A stretch of 19,355 nt of DNA from Desulfurobacterium sp. (GTDB lineage Bacteria; Aquificota; Aquificia; Desulfurobacteriales; Desulfurobacteriaceae): positions 1 through 19,355 of the forward strand of contig QNYI01000142.1 in assembly GCA_003978805.1 (NCBI GenBank), in the 5' to 3' direction. The notes beneath the pieces were generated by a model. The model did no database searches. It was not told the origin of the DNA and saw only the letters and a list, made by a program, of their open reading frames with translations. Positions 1-7,778 of this stretch are shown here, in pieces (position 1 is the stretch's first letter; each line of letters opens with the position of its first letter). The translations under genes were made by a program, and so were the position numbers.

Positions 1-646
1 TGAGGGTTTCGTCTGGGAGCTTCGTTAAGTCCCAGAAGTGTTCTGCCCCGAGCTTTTTAAGCCTGTTCTTAATCGTTCCGGGACCTGCGTTGTAGGCAGC
101 TATTGCTAAGTCCCACCTACCGAAGAGGGAGTAGAGGTATTTTAGGTAACGTGCCGCCGCCACTGTTGACTTTTCAATGTCAAACCTTTCGTCTATGTAG
201 CGGTTGACTTTCAGGCCGTATAGTTTCGCCGTTAGGGGCATTAATTGCCACAGGCCGGCAGCTCCGGCCTTAGAGACTGCGGCGGGATTACCGTTACTCT
301 CAACTATCGCTAAGAATACCAAGTCTTCAGGTAGACCTTCTCTCTTGAATATTTCTCTAACCGTTGGGTAGAAGAGCTTGAAGTTGTCTATCTGGGAGAT
401 GAGCTTTAGCCTGTTCCACCTGTTCTGATAGTAAGACCTCCAGAACTGAAAGGAGGGTTTATCCCAAGGGAGGTTAAGCTCTGCTCTACCCGATAAGTTT
501 ATAGGCTCTGAGGATACGGCAGTTTTACCCAAGAGGAGGTTGGACTCTTTTATTACAAGGGAACTCAACGTTTCTGCCGTTACACTGTAGGCGCTCGCAG
601 GGAAAAGGACTAAAGATAAAAGGAAGGCCTGAAAAGGTTTAAACAT
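1..646 (-). CDS. Secreted lytic transglycosylase (SLT/MltD-like), 3' part cut by window edge
   Basis: This is a peptidoglycan lytic transglycosylase, which cleaves the MurNAc-GlcNAc glycosidic bond in the cell wall. I translated it from the ATG at 646; 215 codons are visible and the C-terminus lies beyond base 1. Residues 1-19 ([19 protein letters not shown]) form a signal peptide. The family's three sequence hallmarks are present: the catalytic Glu116 in [20 protein letters not shown] at about 128-137, and AYNAGPG at 184-190. The start overlaps the end of the yebC-family gene by 8 bp, so translation is probably coupled. A LysM domain, as in MltD, could lie in the missing part and cannot be seen. 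Assignment to the SLT superfamily is secure; the subfamily is inference. Confidence 0.85.
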   Translation of the reverse strand, partial: MFKPFQAFLLSLVLFPASAYSVTAETLSSLVIKESNLLLGKTAVSSEPINLSGRAELNLPWDKPSFQFWRSYYQNRWNRLKLISQIDNFKLFYPTVREIFKREGLPEDLVFLAIVESNGNPAAVSKAGAAGLWQLMPLTAKLYGLKVNRYIDERFDIEKSTVAAARYLKYLYSLFGRWDLAIAAYNAGPGTIKNRLKKLGAEHFWDLTKLPDETL

Positions 647-1382
647 TCTTCATAACCTCTTCCGGCATGTCAAAGTTGGAGTAGAGCTCCTGAACGTCGT
701 CAAGGTCTTCTAAGGCCGTAAGGAGTTTAAGAACCTTTTCTGCCGTTTCTCCTTCTACCCTTGTTGTAGTTGTCGGGATGAGGTCAAGCTTTGCCTCTTC
801 AATTTCTATTCCGGCGTCAAGCATCCCCTTCCTGACATCCTCAAGCTCTGAGGGTTCTGTGTAGACTATGAATTTGTCTTCCTCTCTCTTAACGTCCTCG
901 GCTCCGGCCTCAATTGCTGCCATCATAACGGTATCCTCATCGTACTTTTCGGCCGGGATTACGATGACCCCTTTCCTCTCAAACATCCATGAGACGCACC
1001 CAGAAGTTCCGAGGTTACCGCCGTACTTTGAAAAGACGTGTCTAACCTCTGCAGCGGTTCTGTTCCTGTTGTCCGTCAGGCACTTAACGATTATGGCAAC
1101 ACCGCCGGGACCGTAACCCTCGTAGGTAATTTCCTCGTAGGTTTCTCCGGCAATTTCTCCCGTTCCCCTCTTAATTGCCCTCTCTATGTTCTCCTTAGGC
1201 ATGTTAAACTTCTTGGCCTTCTCAATGGCAGCCCTGAGCCTCGGGTTAAACTCCGGGTCACCGCCCCCTTCCCTTGCAGCGACGGTAATTTCCCTTGCTA
1301 ACTTCGTGTATAGCTTACCGCGCTTTGCATCCTGAGCAGCTTTTCTATGTCTTATGTTTGCCCATTTAGAGTGTCCGGCCAT
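639..1382 (-). CDS. YebC/PmpR family transcriptional regulator or translation factor
   Basis: A full-length (247 aa) member of the YebC/TACO1 family. It starts with the signature [14 protein letters not shown] and carries the family's [21 protein letters not shown] segment in its middle. Members are cytoplasmic DNA-binding regulators (PmpR type), or help ribosomes through proline stretches (TACO1/YebC type). The sequence alone does not decide between these. The start is supported by the Shine-Dalgarno sequence GGGAGGTAA just upstream on the minus strand (about 1388-1396). The gene lies 48 bp downstream of nikR and overlaps the transglycosylase start by 8 bp, so it is probably part of the argS operon. 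Identity of the family is very sure; the molecular role is not. Confidence 0.93.
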   Translation of the reverse strand: MAGHSKWANIRHRKAAQDAKRGKLYTKLAREITVAAREGGGDPEFNPRLRAAIEKAKKFNMPKENIERAIKRGTGEIAGETYEEITYEGYGPGGVAIIVKCLTDNRNRTAAEVRHVFSKYGGNLGTSGCVSWMFERKGVIVIPAEKYDEDTVMMAAIEAGAEDVKREEDKFIVYTEPSELEDVRKGMLDAGIEIEEAKLDLIPTTTTRVEGETAEKVLKLLTALEDLDDVQELYSNFDMPEEVMKNV

Positions 1383-1430
1383 GGAGTTACCTCCCAGATT
1401 TTGTTTAAGAGAGAATATAGACTGCCTCCT

Positions 1431-1838
1431 TTAAGGCTCAATCCCGGTTACTACAAGCTTTCCGTGTTTTACTCCTTTTAGTGTAATAATCCTATCGGCA
1501 AGTTCCTTTATCTTGCTGGCCTTCCCTCTTACAGCTATCGTTTCAAGACAGTGGTTGTGGTCTATGTGGATGTGCATCGTTGATATGATGTTTTCAAGGT
1601 AGCTGTGTTCTATTTCGGTTATCCGGTCTGCGAGCTCCTTTTGGTGGTGGTCGTAGACGATAGTTATGGTTCCAAAGACTTCCCTATCTTCCCCTATGGA
1701 CTCCTCTATGAGGGCGTTCCTTATGAGGTCCCTTATTGCCTCAGACCTGCTGACGTAGCCTTTCTTCTCTATGAAGTTGTCAAACTTCTCTAAGAGCTTC
1801 TCGTCTATTGAAATTGCAAAGCGGGCTACTCTTCCCAT
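1431..1838 (-). CDS. nikR: Nickel-responsive transcriptional regulator NikR
   Basis: NikR is a homotetrameric repressor or activator of nickel uptake and nickel enzyme genes. The 135 aa length is typical. Residues 1-45 form the ribbon-helix-helix DNA-binding domain (VARFAISIDEKLLEKFD, then SRSEAIRDLIRNAL). The rest is the ACT-like nickel-binding domain. The high-affinity square-planar nickel ligands of the family are all present: His78 (EIEHSY), His89 and His91 (MHIHID), and Cys97 (HNHCLE), equivalent to His76, His87, His89 and Cys95 of E. coli NikR. The start overlaps the end of the TatD/radical SAM gene by 13 bp. It lies on the opposite strand from, and a few kb away from, two nickel hydrogenases and their maturation genes, which fits a role in nickel homeostasis. 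No canonical GTATGA-N16-TCATAC operator was found in the window, so its targets are unknown. Confidence 0.95.
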   Translation of the reverse strand: MGRVARFAISIDEKLLEKFDNFIEKKGYVSRSEAIRDLIRNALIEESIGEDREVFGTITIVYDHHQKELADRITEIEHSYLENIISTMHIHIDHNHCLETIAVRGKASKIKELADRIITLKGVKHGKLVVTGIEP

Positions 1839-3214
1839 CTCTTAAACCTCTTGAATGGTCTTATTCTGAGGTTAACCCCCAGTTCCTTGGCTAAACTTTT
1901 AAAGGAGTCCTCGTTAAACTCTGGGTGGTCTACCGCCGTTACTGTAACTGCGAATCCCTTCTCTTTTGCGTCCTTTATGAATTTCAGTGCCGATTCCCAG
2001 CTTCCCCTCCCAAAGGAAGGGTTGACTATTTTGTAGTACTCCTCTGGGTTTCCGGCGTTCAGGCTGATGCTGAAAGCGTCAACGAGCCCTTTGAGTTCGT
2101 CTAAGATGTCTTCCCTTCCCGTTATAAGGTAACCGAGCCCGCAGGTGTCAACCCTTATCCGTTCTGCCCCCATTTTCCTCAGCCACTCTGCAACTTTCTT
2201 AAGGTCTTCAAATCGGGTGAAAGGTTCGCCGTAACCGCAGAAGACAACTTCATCGTAGATTTTCGGGTTCTTTATCCTGTACATGTACTCTTCCGCTACG
2301 TGTTCCTTCTTTAAGTTGAGGTTGTAGCCGAGGATGAAGTCCTCAACACCTCTAAAGCAGAACTTACAGTTACATGGACAGGAAGAGGAGAGGTTGATGT
2401 AGAGCCTGTTCCCGACTGTGTAGACGAGTTTCTCTTTCTTCTCCGCCTCGCTTAGAGGGAGTTTAAAGAGGCGTTTCGCGTTGACCGTAGTTATCCTTAA
2501 GACGTCTGTGAAGTTAAGGCCGAGCTCTTTCGCTATGGTCATTGCCGTGTAGGCGACAAAAACAGGCTTGTTCCTCTTACCCCTTACAGGTTGCGGTGCT
2601 AAGTAGGGACAGTCGGTCTCAATGAGTAGGCGGGAGCTCGGGACAAAGCGTAAGGTTTCCCTCAAGGCGTTGTTCTTGGGGTAAGTTACGGGACCGGCGT
2701 AGGAGATGTAGAGGCCTGCGTCAAGGGCTGAGTCAAGGAGCTCCCTCTCACCGCTAAAGCAGTGGATAACTCCCTTAACGCCGTTAAACTTCTTCCTTAT
2801 AAATTCTGCCATCTCCCTTGAGGCGTTCCTCGTGTGGACGATAATCGGAAGGTTTAACTTTCTGGCGACTTCAACCTGCATCTCAAAGATTTCGTACTGT
2901 TTCTCCTTTGGAGAGAGGTTCCTGTAAAAGTCAAGTCCTGCTTCCCCGATGGCTACAACTTTTGGAGAGCTCTTAGCAAGTTCTAAGAGTTTATCGTAGT
3001 CCTTCTCTGAGTAGTTCTTTGCTTCGTGGGGGTGAATCCCGACGGAGGCAAAAACGTTCTTTGCCTTTTCTGCTACTTCTATTGCCTTTACGCTGTCTCT
3101 GAGGTCGCACCCGACGGTTATTACCGTGGTTAGCTTTTCTTCACACTCCTTTACTATCTCTTCCCTATCTTCGTCAAACTGGGGAAAGTGGATGTGGGCG
3201 TGGGTATCTATCAA
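1826..3214 (-). CDS. TatD-family metal-dependent nuclease fused to a radical SAM domain
   Basis: A two-domain protein of 462 aa. Residues 1-255 form a complete TatD hydrolase: HxH at 5-7 (DTHAHIHF), Glu91 (GEAGLDFY), His127 (IVHTRNAS), His151 (HCFSGE) and Asp201 (ETDCPYLAPQ). These are the expected metal ligands of this DNase/exonuclease family. Residues from about 265 form a radical SAM domain with the CxxxCxxC cluster motif at Cys279, Cys283 and Cys286 (an extra Cys281 lies within it) and a GYGEP segment typical of SAM binding. TatD-linked radical SAM proteins are known as separate neighbours or fusions; their substrate is unknown to me. The gene starts 4 bp inside the SPOR gene (ATGA) and ends 13 bp inside nikR. 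Nuclease activity is inferred from the family. Confidence 0.93.
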   Translation of the reverse strand: MIDTHAHIHFPQFDEDREEIVKECEEKLTTVITVGCDLRDSVKAIEVAEKAKNVFASVGIHPHEAKNYSEKDYDKLLELAKSSPKVVAIGEAGLDFYRNLSPKEKQYEIFEMQVEVARKLNLPIIVHTRNASREMAEFIRKKFNGVKGVIHCFSGERELLDSALDAGLYISYAGPVTYPKNNALRETLRFVPSSRLLIETDCPYLAPQPVRGKRNKPVFVAYTAMTIAKELGLNFTDVLRITTVNAKRLFKLPLSEAEKKEKLVYTVGNRLYINLSSSCPCNCKFCFRGVEDFILGYNLNLKKEHVAEEYMYRIKNPKIYDEVVFCGYGEPFTRFEDLKKVAEWLRKMGAERIRVDTCGLGYLITGREDILDELKGLVDAFSISLNAGNPEEYYKIVNPSFGRGSWESALKFIKDAKEKGFAVTVTAVDHPEFNEDSFKSLAKELGVNLRIRPFKRFKRWEE

Positions 3215-3780
3215 GGTTGCCTCCGTTTGAGGATGGAGTTGTACCCTTCGCTTTTAAGCTCCTCTTTTACTTTTAGGGCTTCCTCCTTAGAGGAGAAGTA
3301 GCCGACTATTACTTTGCTGTACTTCCCGCTGGCGGTAGGTACAACCGTTGCTTCGTAACCTTCTTCCCTCAGCTTCTCGGCCAGTTTAGAGGCGTTTGTT
3401 GCATTTCTGAATACTCCTACCTGCAGGTAAAAATCGCCTTCAGTGCTTTCTGTTGGGCTGTTTTCTTCCTGTTTTTGAGCTTGGGTCGCTTCCTCTGGGG
3501 CAGGGGTGGTTTCCTCTTCTGTCTCGTTTTCTTCCTTTTCGGCGTTTTCGGTCTCAGTCTCTTCGCTCTCGTTGACCAGCTTGTTCTCCACCGGCCTTGA
3601 GATGGGGCTGATTTCTGCGAGGGTCTTTAGGAGTCTCTGTTTCTCTACTTCAAACTTAGCCTTTGCCTCTTCAAAACCGGCCTCCTTTCCCACCATGTAG
3701 CCGATGATGTAGGAGAGGGCAAAGATAACGGTAGCTACAGTGATGAGAATGAGCTGTAACCTCCTATCCCCTTCCATCAC
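3211..3780 (-). CDS. SPOR-domain membrane protein (FtsN/DedD-like architecture)
   Basis: A 189 aa single-pass inner-membrane protein. A short basic cytoplasmic N-terminus leads to a transmembrane helix at about residues 8-31 (LQLILITVATVIFALSYIIG). Next comes a low-complexity, highly acidic Glu/Thr/Pro linker at about 65-112. It ends in a SPOR domain at about 116-189, starting at FYLQVGVFRNATNASKLAEKL. SPOR domains bind denuded glycan strands at the division septum, so a role in septal peptidoglycan or cell division is likely. The overall layout matches FtsN and DedD but is not specific to them. It overlaps argS by 4 bp (3777-3780) and the TatD fusion by 4 bp. The periplasmic linker composition is unconstrained-looking and probably disordered. 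Confidence 0.85.
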   Translation of the reverse strand: MMEGDRRLQLILITVATVIFALSYIIGYMVGKEAGFEEAKAKFEVEKQRLLKTLAEISPISRPVENKLVNESEETETENAEKEENETEEETTPAPEEATQAQKQEENSPTESTEGDFYLQVGVFRNATNASKLAEKLREEGYEATVVPTASGKYSKVIVGYFSSKEEALKVKEELKSEGYNSILKRRQP

Positions 3781-5417
3781 ATCCTCCTCGGAGCGTTTAC
3801 GTTTAAGATATCAAGACCGATTTTTATTGTCTTCCTTACGGCGTTTATGAGGTAAAGCCTTGCAGAGGAGAGTTCCTTTTCGCTTTCGTCCATGACCCTG
3901 TGCTTGTTGTAGAACCTGTGGAGCTTAGAGGCCAAGTCTATGAGGTAGTAGGTGAGCCTGTGGGGTTCCCTTCTTGAGGCAACTGCTTGGAGTTCGTAGC
4001 GTAGGAGGTAGCAACCTATTATCAGTTCCTTCTCTTCTTCGGAGGAGAGGAGTTTAAGGTTATCATCGCTCGGCTCAAGGCCTCTCTCTTTGGCTTTGTC
4101 CAAGATACTGCAGAGCCTTGCATGGGCGTACTGGACGTAGTAAACGGGGTTTTCGTTCTTTGCCGAAAGGGCTAAGTCTATGTCAAAGTCAAGGGGGGTG
4201 TCGTGCCTCTTTAAGAGGAAGAAGAACCTTACTGCATCAACGCCAACCTCTTCCATCAGCCACCGTAGGGTTACAAAGTTCCCCGCCCTCTTTGACATTT
4301 TTACCTCTTGTCCCCCCTTAAAGAGCTTAACAAGCTGTATGAGGATAACCTCAAGCCAGTCGGGATTTCCTCCGAGTGCCTGAACGGCCGCCTTTACCCT
4401 CGGGATGTATCCGTGGTGGTCTGCACCCCAGACGTCAATTGCCTTCTCGTATCCCCTCTCCATCTTGTTGTAGTGGTAGGCAATGTCTGAAGCAAAGTAG
4501 GTGTACTCCCCGTTTGAACGCCTTACCACCCTGTCTTTATCGTCTCCAAAGAGGGTAGTTTTCAGCCAGAGAGCTCCCTCCTTTTCGTAAAGGAGTCCTT
4601 TCTCCTCTAAGAGCTTTAATACCCTTTCAACTTCCCCTCTCTCGTAGAGTCCCTTCTCGCTGAACCAGTTGTCAAATTCTACGCCGAGCTCCTTTAGGTC
4701 TTCCTTTATCTCTTTAAGGAGCTCCCTTTTCCCAAATTCTGAGGCTATCTCAACGGCCTCTTCTTCCGGGAGCTCCAGAATGTCAGGCCTCTCTTTTAGG
4801 AGTTTTTCCGCCAGCTCTTTTATGTACTCTCCCCTATAGCCGTCTTCAGGGAAAGGGTAGTTTTCCTTTTTAAGTTCTTTCATCCTTGCGTAGATTGATA
4901 CTCCTAAGAGCTTTATTTGCCTTCCTGCATCGTTTATGTAGAACTCCCTCTCGGGAGCGTAGCCGGTTAGCTTCATCGCCCTGTATAGGACATCCCCGAC
5001 AACTGCACCCCTTCCGTGGCCTACGTGGAGAGGGCCCGTCGGGTTTGCAGAGACGTACTCAAGGAGAACTTTTTCTCCTTTGCCGATATCAGAAACGTAA
5101 AAGTCTGTCTCTGCCACTTCTTTTAAGATTTTTACGTAAAAGTCCTGACTGAAAGTAAAGTTAATAAACCCTCCTCCTGCCACTTCCACCTTCTCAAACT
5201 CCGGGAGCTCTGAAAGTTTCTGGGAGAGCTCCCTCGCTATCTCAAAAGGTTTCCTCTTTAGCTCCCTTGCTAAGAGAAAAGAGATGTTCGTTGCAAAATC
5301 CCCGAACTCCTTCTTTTTGGGCTTTTCAAAGCTTGCCCTCTCTACTACGTGAACCTTATCCTCTCCCAGCAGTTCCCTTACTGCGTCACTTACCTTTTCC
5401 TTTACAAACTCCTTCAT
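3777..5417 (-). CDS. argS: Arginyl-tRNA synthetase
   Basis: A class I aminoacyl-tRNA synthetase that charges tRNA-Arg. The 546 aa length is normal. The ArgS N-terminal additional domain occupies about 1-90. The HIGH motif appears as HVGH at 131-134 within ANPTGPLHVGHGRG. The KMSKR loop is at 373-377, and the C-terminal DALR anticodon-binding domain covers about 430-546, ending in the family-typical MPRRM-like tail (APRRM). The start is supported by AAAGGAG on the minus strand at 5424-5430, 6 bp from the ATG. It is the first gene of a minus-strand operon and is transcribed divergently from hypF. Nothing unusual was seen. Confidence 0.97.
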   Translation of the reverse strand: MKEFVKEKVSDAVRELLGEDKVHVVERASFEKPKKKEFGDFATNISFLLARELKRKPFEIARELSQKLSELPEFEKVEVAGGGFINFTFSQDFYVKILKEVAETDFYVSDIGKGEKVLLEYVSANPTGPLHVGHGRGAVVGDVLYRAMKLTGYAPEREFYINDAGRQIKLLGVSIYARMKELKKENYPFPEDGYRGEYIKELAEKLLKERPDILELPEEEAVEIASEFGKRELLKEIKEDLKELGVEFDNWFSEKGLYERGEVERVLKLLEEKGLLYEKEGALWLKTTLFGDDKDRVVRRSNGEYTYFASDIAYHYNKMERGYEKAIDVWGADHHGYIPRVKAAVQALGGNPDWLEVILIQLVKLFKGGQEVKMSKRAGNFVTLRWLMEEVGVDAVRFFFLLKRHDTPLDFDIDLALSAKNENPVYYVQYAHARLCSILDKAKERGLEPSDDNLKLLSSEEEKELIIGCYLLRYELQAVASRREPHRLTYYLIDLASKLHRFYNKHRVMDESEKELSSARLYLINAVRKTIKIGLDILNVNAPRRM

Positions 5418-5531
5418 TTTCTACTCCTTTGAGGTAATCCTTTGCCAAAGGGAATTCTACCACTTGACCTTTTCTCTTGTAGTTTCATTAGGTTAATTTT
5501 ATTGTCATAACATTTGAGTTGAGGGAGTAGC
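5418..5531. promoter_or_regulatory. Divergent argS/hypF intergenic region, presumed to hold both promoters
   Basis: This 114 bp gap separates two divergently transcribed operons, so both promoters should be here. On the plus strand the best pair I can see is TTGTAG (5478-5483), a 16 bp spacer and TATTGT (5500-5505). A TTGACC at 5464-5469 has no good partner. On the minus strand the clear signal is the argS Shine-Dalgarno sequence at 5424-5430. For hypF, GAGGGAG at 5521-5527 sits just before the TTG start. I searched for a NikR-type dyad and found none. The placement of promoter elements is weak inference. Confidence 0.35.
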
Positions 5532-7778
5532 TTGAAAACGAGGGTTAAGGTCTTTGTTACGGGACTTGTTCAAGGGGTTGGTTTTAGACCTTTCGTTTAC
5601 CGGCTTGCTGAGGAGCTCGGTTTAAAAGGTTACGTTCTTAACTCAGAGCTCGGAGTTGTGATTGAGGCGGAAGGGGAGAAAGAGGAGCTCCACACCTTTT
5701 TAATAAGGCTTCAGAGTGAAAAACCCCCGATAGCCAAGATTTTTAGCCTTGAGTATAAGTTCTTAGAGCCCGTTGGATATAAGGACTTTGAGATAAGGAA
5801 GAGCGAAAAGGGTGGAGAGGTAAAGGTTTGCGTCCTTCCAGACCTTGCAACCTGTAAAGAGTGTTTAAAGGAGCTCTTTGACAAAAAGGACAGGCGTTAC
5901 CGCTACCCCTTTATTAACTGTACGAACTGTGGTCCCCGCTTTACGATTATAGAGGAGCTCCCCTACGATAGACCCAATACGAGTATGAAAGAGTTTAAAA
6001 TGTGTGAAAAGTGCCTCTCTGAGTATGAAGACCCCACTGATAGGCGCTTCCACGCCCAGCCGAATGCCTGTCCCAAGTGTGGCCCTTACGTCTTTTTCGT
6101 TGACGAGAGTAAGAAGGTTGTCTGCAAGGATGAGGAGGCGATAAGGAAGGTTATTGAATACCTTGAGGCGGGGAAGATTGTAGCCCTTAAAGGGCTTGGA
6201 GGTTTTCACCTTATCTGTGATGCGACAAGAGAGGAAACAGTGAGAGAGCTCCGCCGAAAAAAGCGCAGGGAGGAAAAGCCCTTTGCCGTCATGTTTAAAG
6301 ACCTTAATACTATAAAGGAGTACGCTGAGGTTTCTCCCTTAGAGGAGAGAGCTCTCACCTCGGTAGAGTCTCCCATCGTAATCCTTAATAAGAAACCGGG
6401 AACAGACCTTGCCGAGTCTGTATCGCCGGAGAATAACACCGTAGGTGTTTTTCTACCCTACACCCCTCTTCACCACGTAGTACTCAACGACTTTAAAAGG
6501 CCGATTGTTGCAACGAGCGCCAACGTTACCGACGAGCCGATAGTAAAGGACAACGACGAGGCTTTATCTATCGTGGGAGAAATCGCCGATGGAGCTCTCC
6601 TCCACAACAGGCGTATCGTCCGCCGGTGCGATGACTCCGTAGTCAGGGTAATTGCCGGGAGGCAAGTTCCTATCCGTCGTTCAAGGGGATTCGTTCCCGT
6701 TCCTGTCGTACTGCCCTTTAGTTTAAAAAGGCCGGTCTTAGCCCTCGGCGCTCACATGAAGAACACCGTGGCCGTTGCAAAGGGGAATAAGGTTTACCTT
6801 TCACAGCACGTAGGGGACGTAGACAACCCTAAGGCCGAGGAGTTCCTTAGAGAAGTTGTAGGGGACATGTTGAAACTTTTTGAGGTTGAGCCGGAAGTTG
6901 TCGTGTGCGACAGACATCCCCTTTACTACTCTACAAGGTATGGAAGGGAGAAGTTCGGGGACAGGCTCGTTCAGGTCTACCACCACCACGCTCACGTAAT
7001 CTCCTGTATGGCAGAGAACGAAGTTCCTCTTGAGGGGAGGGTAATCGGAGTCGCCTTTGACGGAACAGGCTACGGGAGGGACGGAACTATATGGGGCGGT
7101 GAGTTTTTAATTGCCGGTTACACAGATTTTGAGAGGAGGTATCACCTTAAAACCTTTAGGCTTCCCGGTGGAGACAGGGCTGTAAAGGAACCCTACAGGG
7201 TTGCGGTCTCTCTTTTACTGAGCTCTGGCATTGACCCGAGGAAGGTTCTCCCTGTAGACGGGAAGAAGCTCTCCCTCTTGGAGCAGATGGTTAAAAAGGG
7301 AGTGAACTCACCTCTAACTTCAAGTATGGGAAGGCTCTTTGATGGCGTTTCAGCAATCCTTGGGATAAGGGAAAAGGTTACGTATCAGGCTCAGGCTGCC
7401 ATTCTGCTTGAGCAGAGAGCTCTCCACTTTAGTACAGAAGAAGCTTACCACTTTGACGTTACTGGCGGAGAAGTTGACTGGAGGCCTGTTGTTGAACAAA
7501 TAGTGAAGGATAGGAGTACTCTTTCTGTAGAGGAGATAGCGAGGAAGTTTCACAATACGGTTGCCAGTATGGTCGTTAGGGTTGTTGATAGGTTGAGGGA
7601 GGAGACAGGCCTTGATACGGTTGCCCTTTCTGGAGGAGTGTTCCAAAATAAACTTTTGACGGAGATCCTCTATGAGGATTTAAGGAGTAAGGGGTTTAAA
7701 GTTCTCCTCCACCAGATAGTCCCTCCAAACGACGGGGGAATTTCCTTAGGACAGGCCGTTTACGGAGGTTTGGTTTGA
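5532..7778 (+). CDS. hypF: Carbamoyltransferase HypF ([NiFe] hydrogenase maturation)
   Basis: HypF uses carbamoyl phosphate and ATP to carbamoylate the C-terminal cysteine of HypE, the first step in making the cyanide ligands of the hydrogenase iron. The 748 aa length matches full-length HypF. In order it has an acylphosphatase domain (1-90, VQGVGFRPFVYRLAEE), two zinc-finger units with paired CxxC motifs (about 107-185, such as CKECL, CTNCGPRF, CEKC and CPKCG), a YrdC-like domain (about 200-385) and a Kae1/TobZ-like domain. The last carries YHHHAHVISCMAEN and, near the end, ALSGGVFQNKLL. The start is TTG at 5532, chosen because it follows GAGGGAG and gives the conserved acylphosphatase N-terminus. 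The stop overlaps the next start by 4 bp (TTGA), so it is translationally coupled to the Frh-like hydrogenase. Confidence 0.97.
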   Translation: MKTRVKVFVTGLVQGVGFRPFVYRLAEELGLKGYVLNSELGVVIEAEGEKEELHTFLIRLQSEKPPIAKIFSLEYKFLEPVGYKDFEIRKSEKGGEVKVCVLPDLATCKECLKELFDKKDRRYRYPFINCTNCGPRFTIIEELPYDRPNTSMKEFKMCEKCLSEYEDPTDRRFHAQPNACPKCGPYVFFVDESKKVVCKDEEAIRKVIEYLEAGKIVALKGLGGFHLICDATREETVRELRRKKRREEKPFAVMFKDLNTIKEYAEVSPLEERALTSVESPIVILNKKPGTDLAESVSPENNTVGVFLPYTPLHHVVLNDFKRPIVATSANVTDEPIVKDNDEALSIVGEIADGALLHNRRIVRRCDDSVVRVIAGRQVPIRRSRGFVPVPVVLPFSLKRPVLALGAHMKNTVAVAKGNKVYLSQHVGDVDNPKAEEFLREVVGDMLKLFEVEPEVVVCDRHPLYYSTRYGREKFGDRLVQVYHHHAHVISCMAENEVPLEGRVIGVAFDGTGYGRDGTIWGGEFLIAGYTDFERRYHLKTFRLPGGDRAVKEPYRVAVSLLLSSGIDPRKVLPVDGKKLSLLEQMVKKGVNSPLTSSMGRLFDGVSAILGIREKVTYQAQAAILLEQRALHFSTEEAYHFDVTGGEVDWRPVVEQIVKDRSTLSVEEIARKFHNTVASMVVRVVDRLREETGLDTVALSGGVFQNKLLTEILYEDLRSKGFKVLLHQIVPPNDGGISLGQAVYGGLV

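Noticed and set aside
5418..5531. NikR operator of the GTATGA-N16-TCATAC type in the argS/hypF gap
   Set aside because: A TCATAA half-like sequence exists at 5505-5510, but the base pairs at the required distance (5483-5488) do not form the other half.
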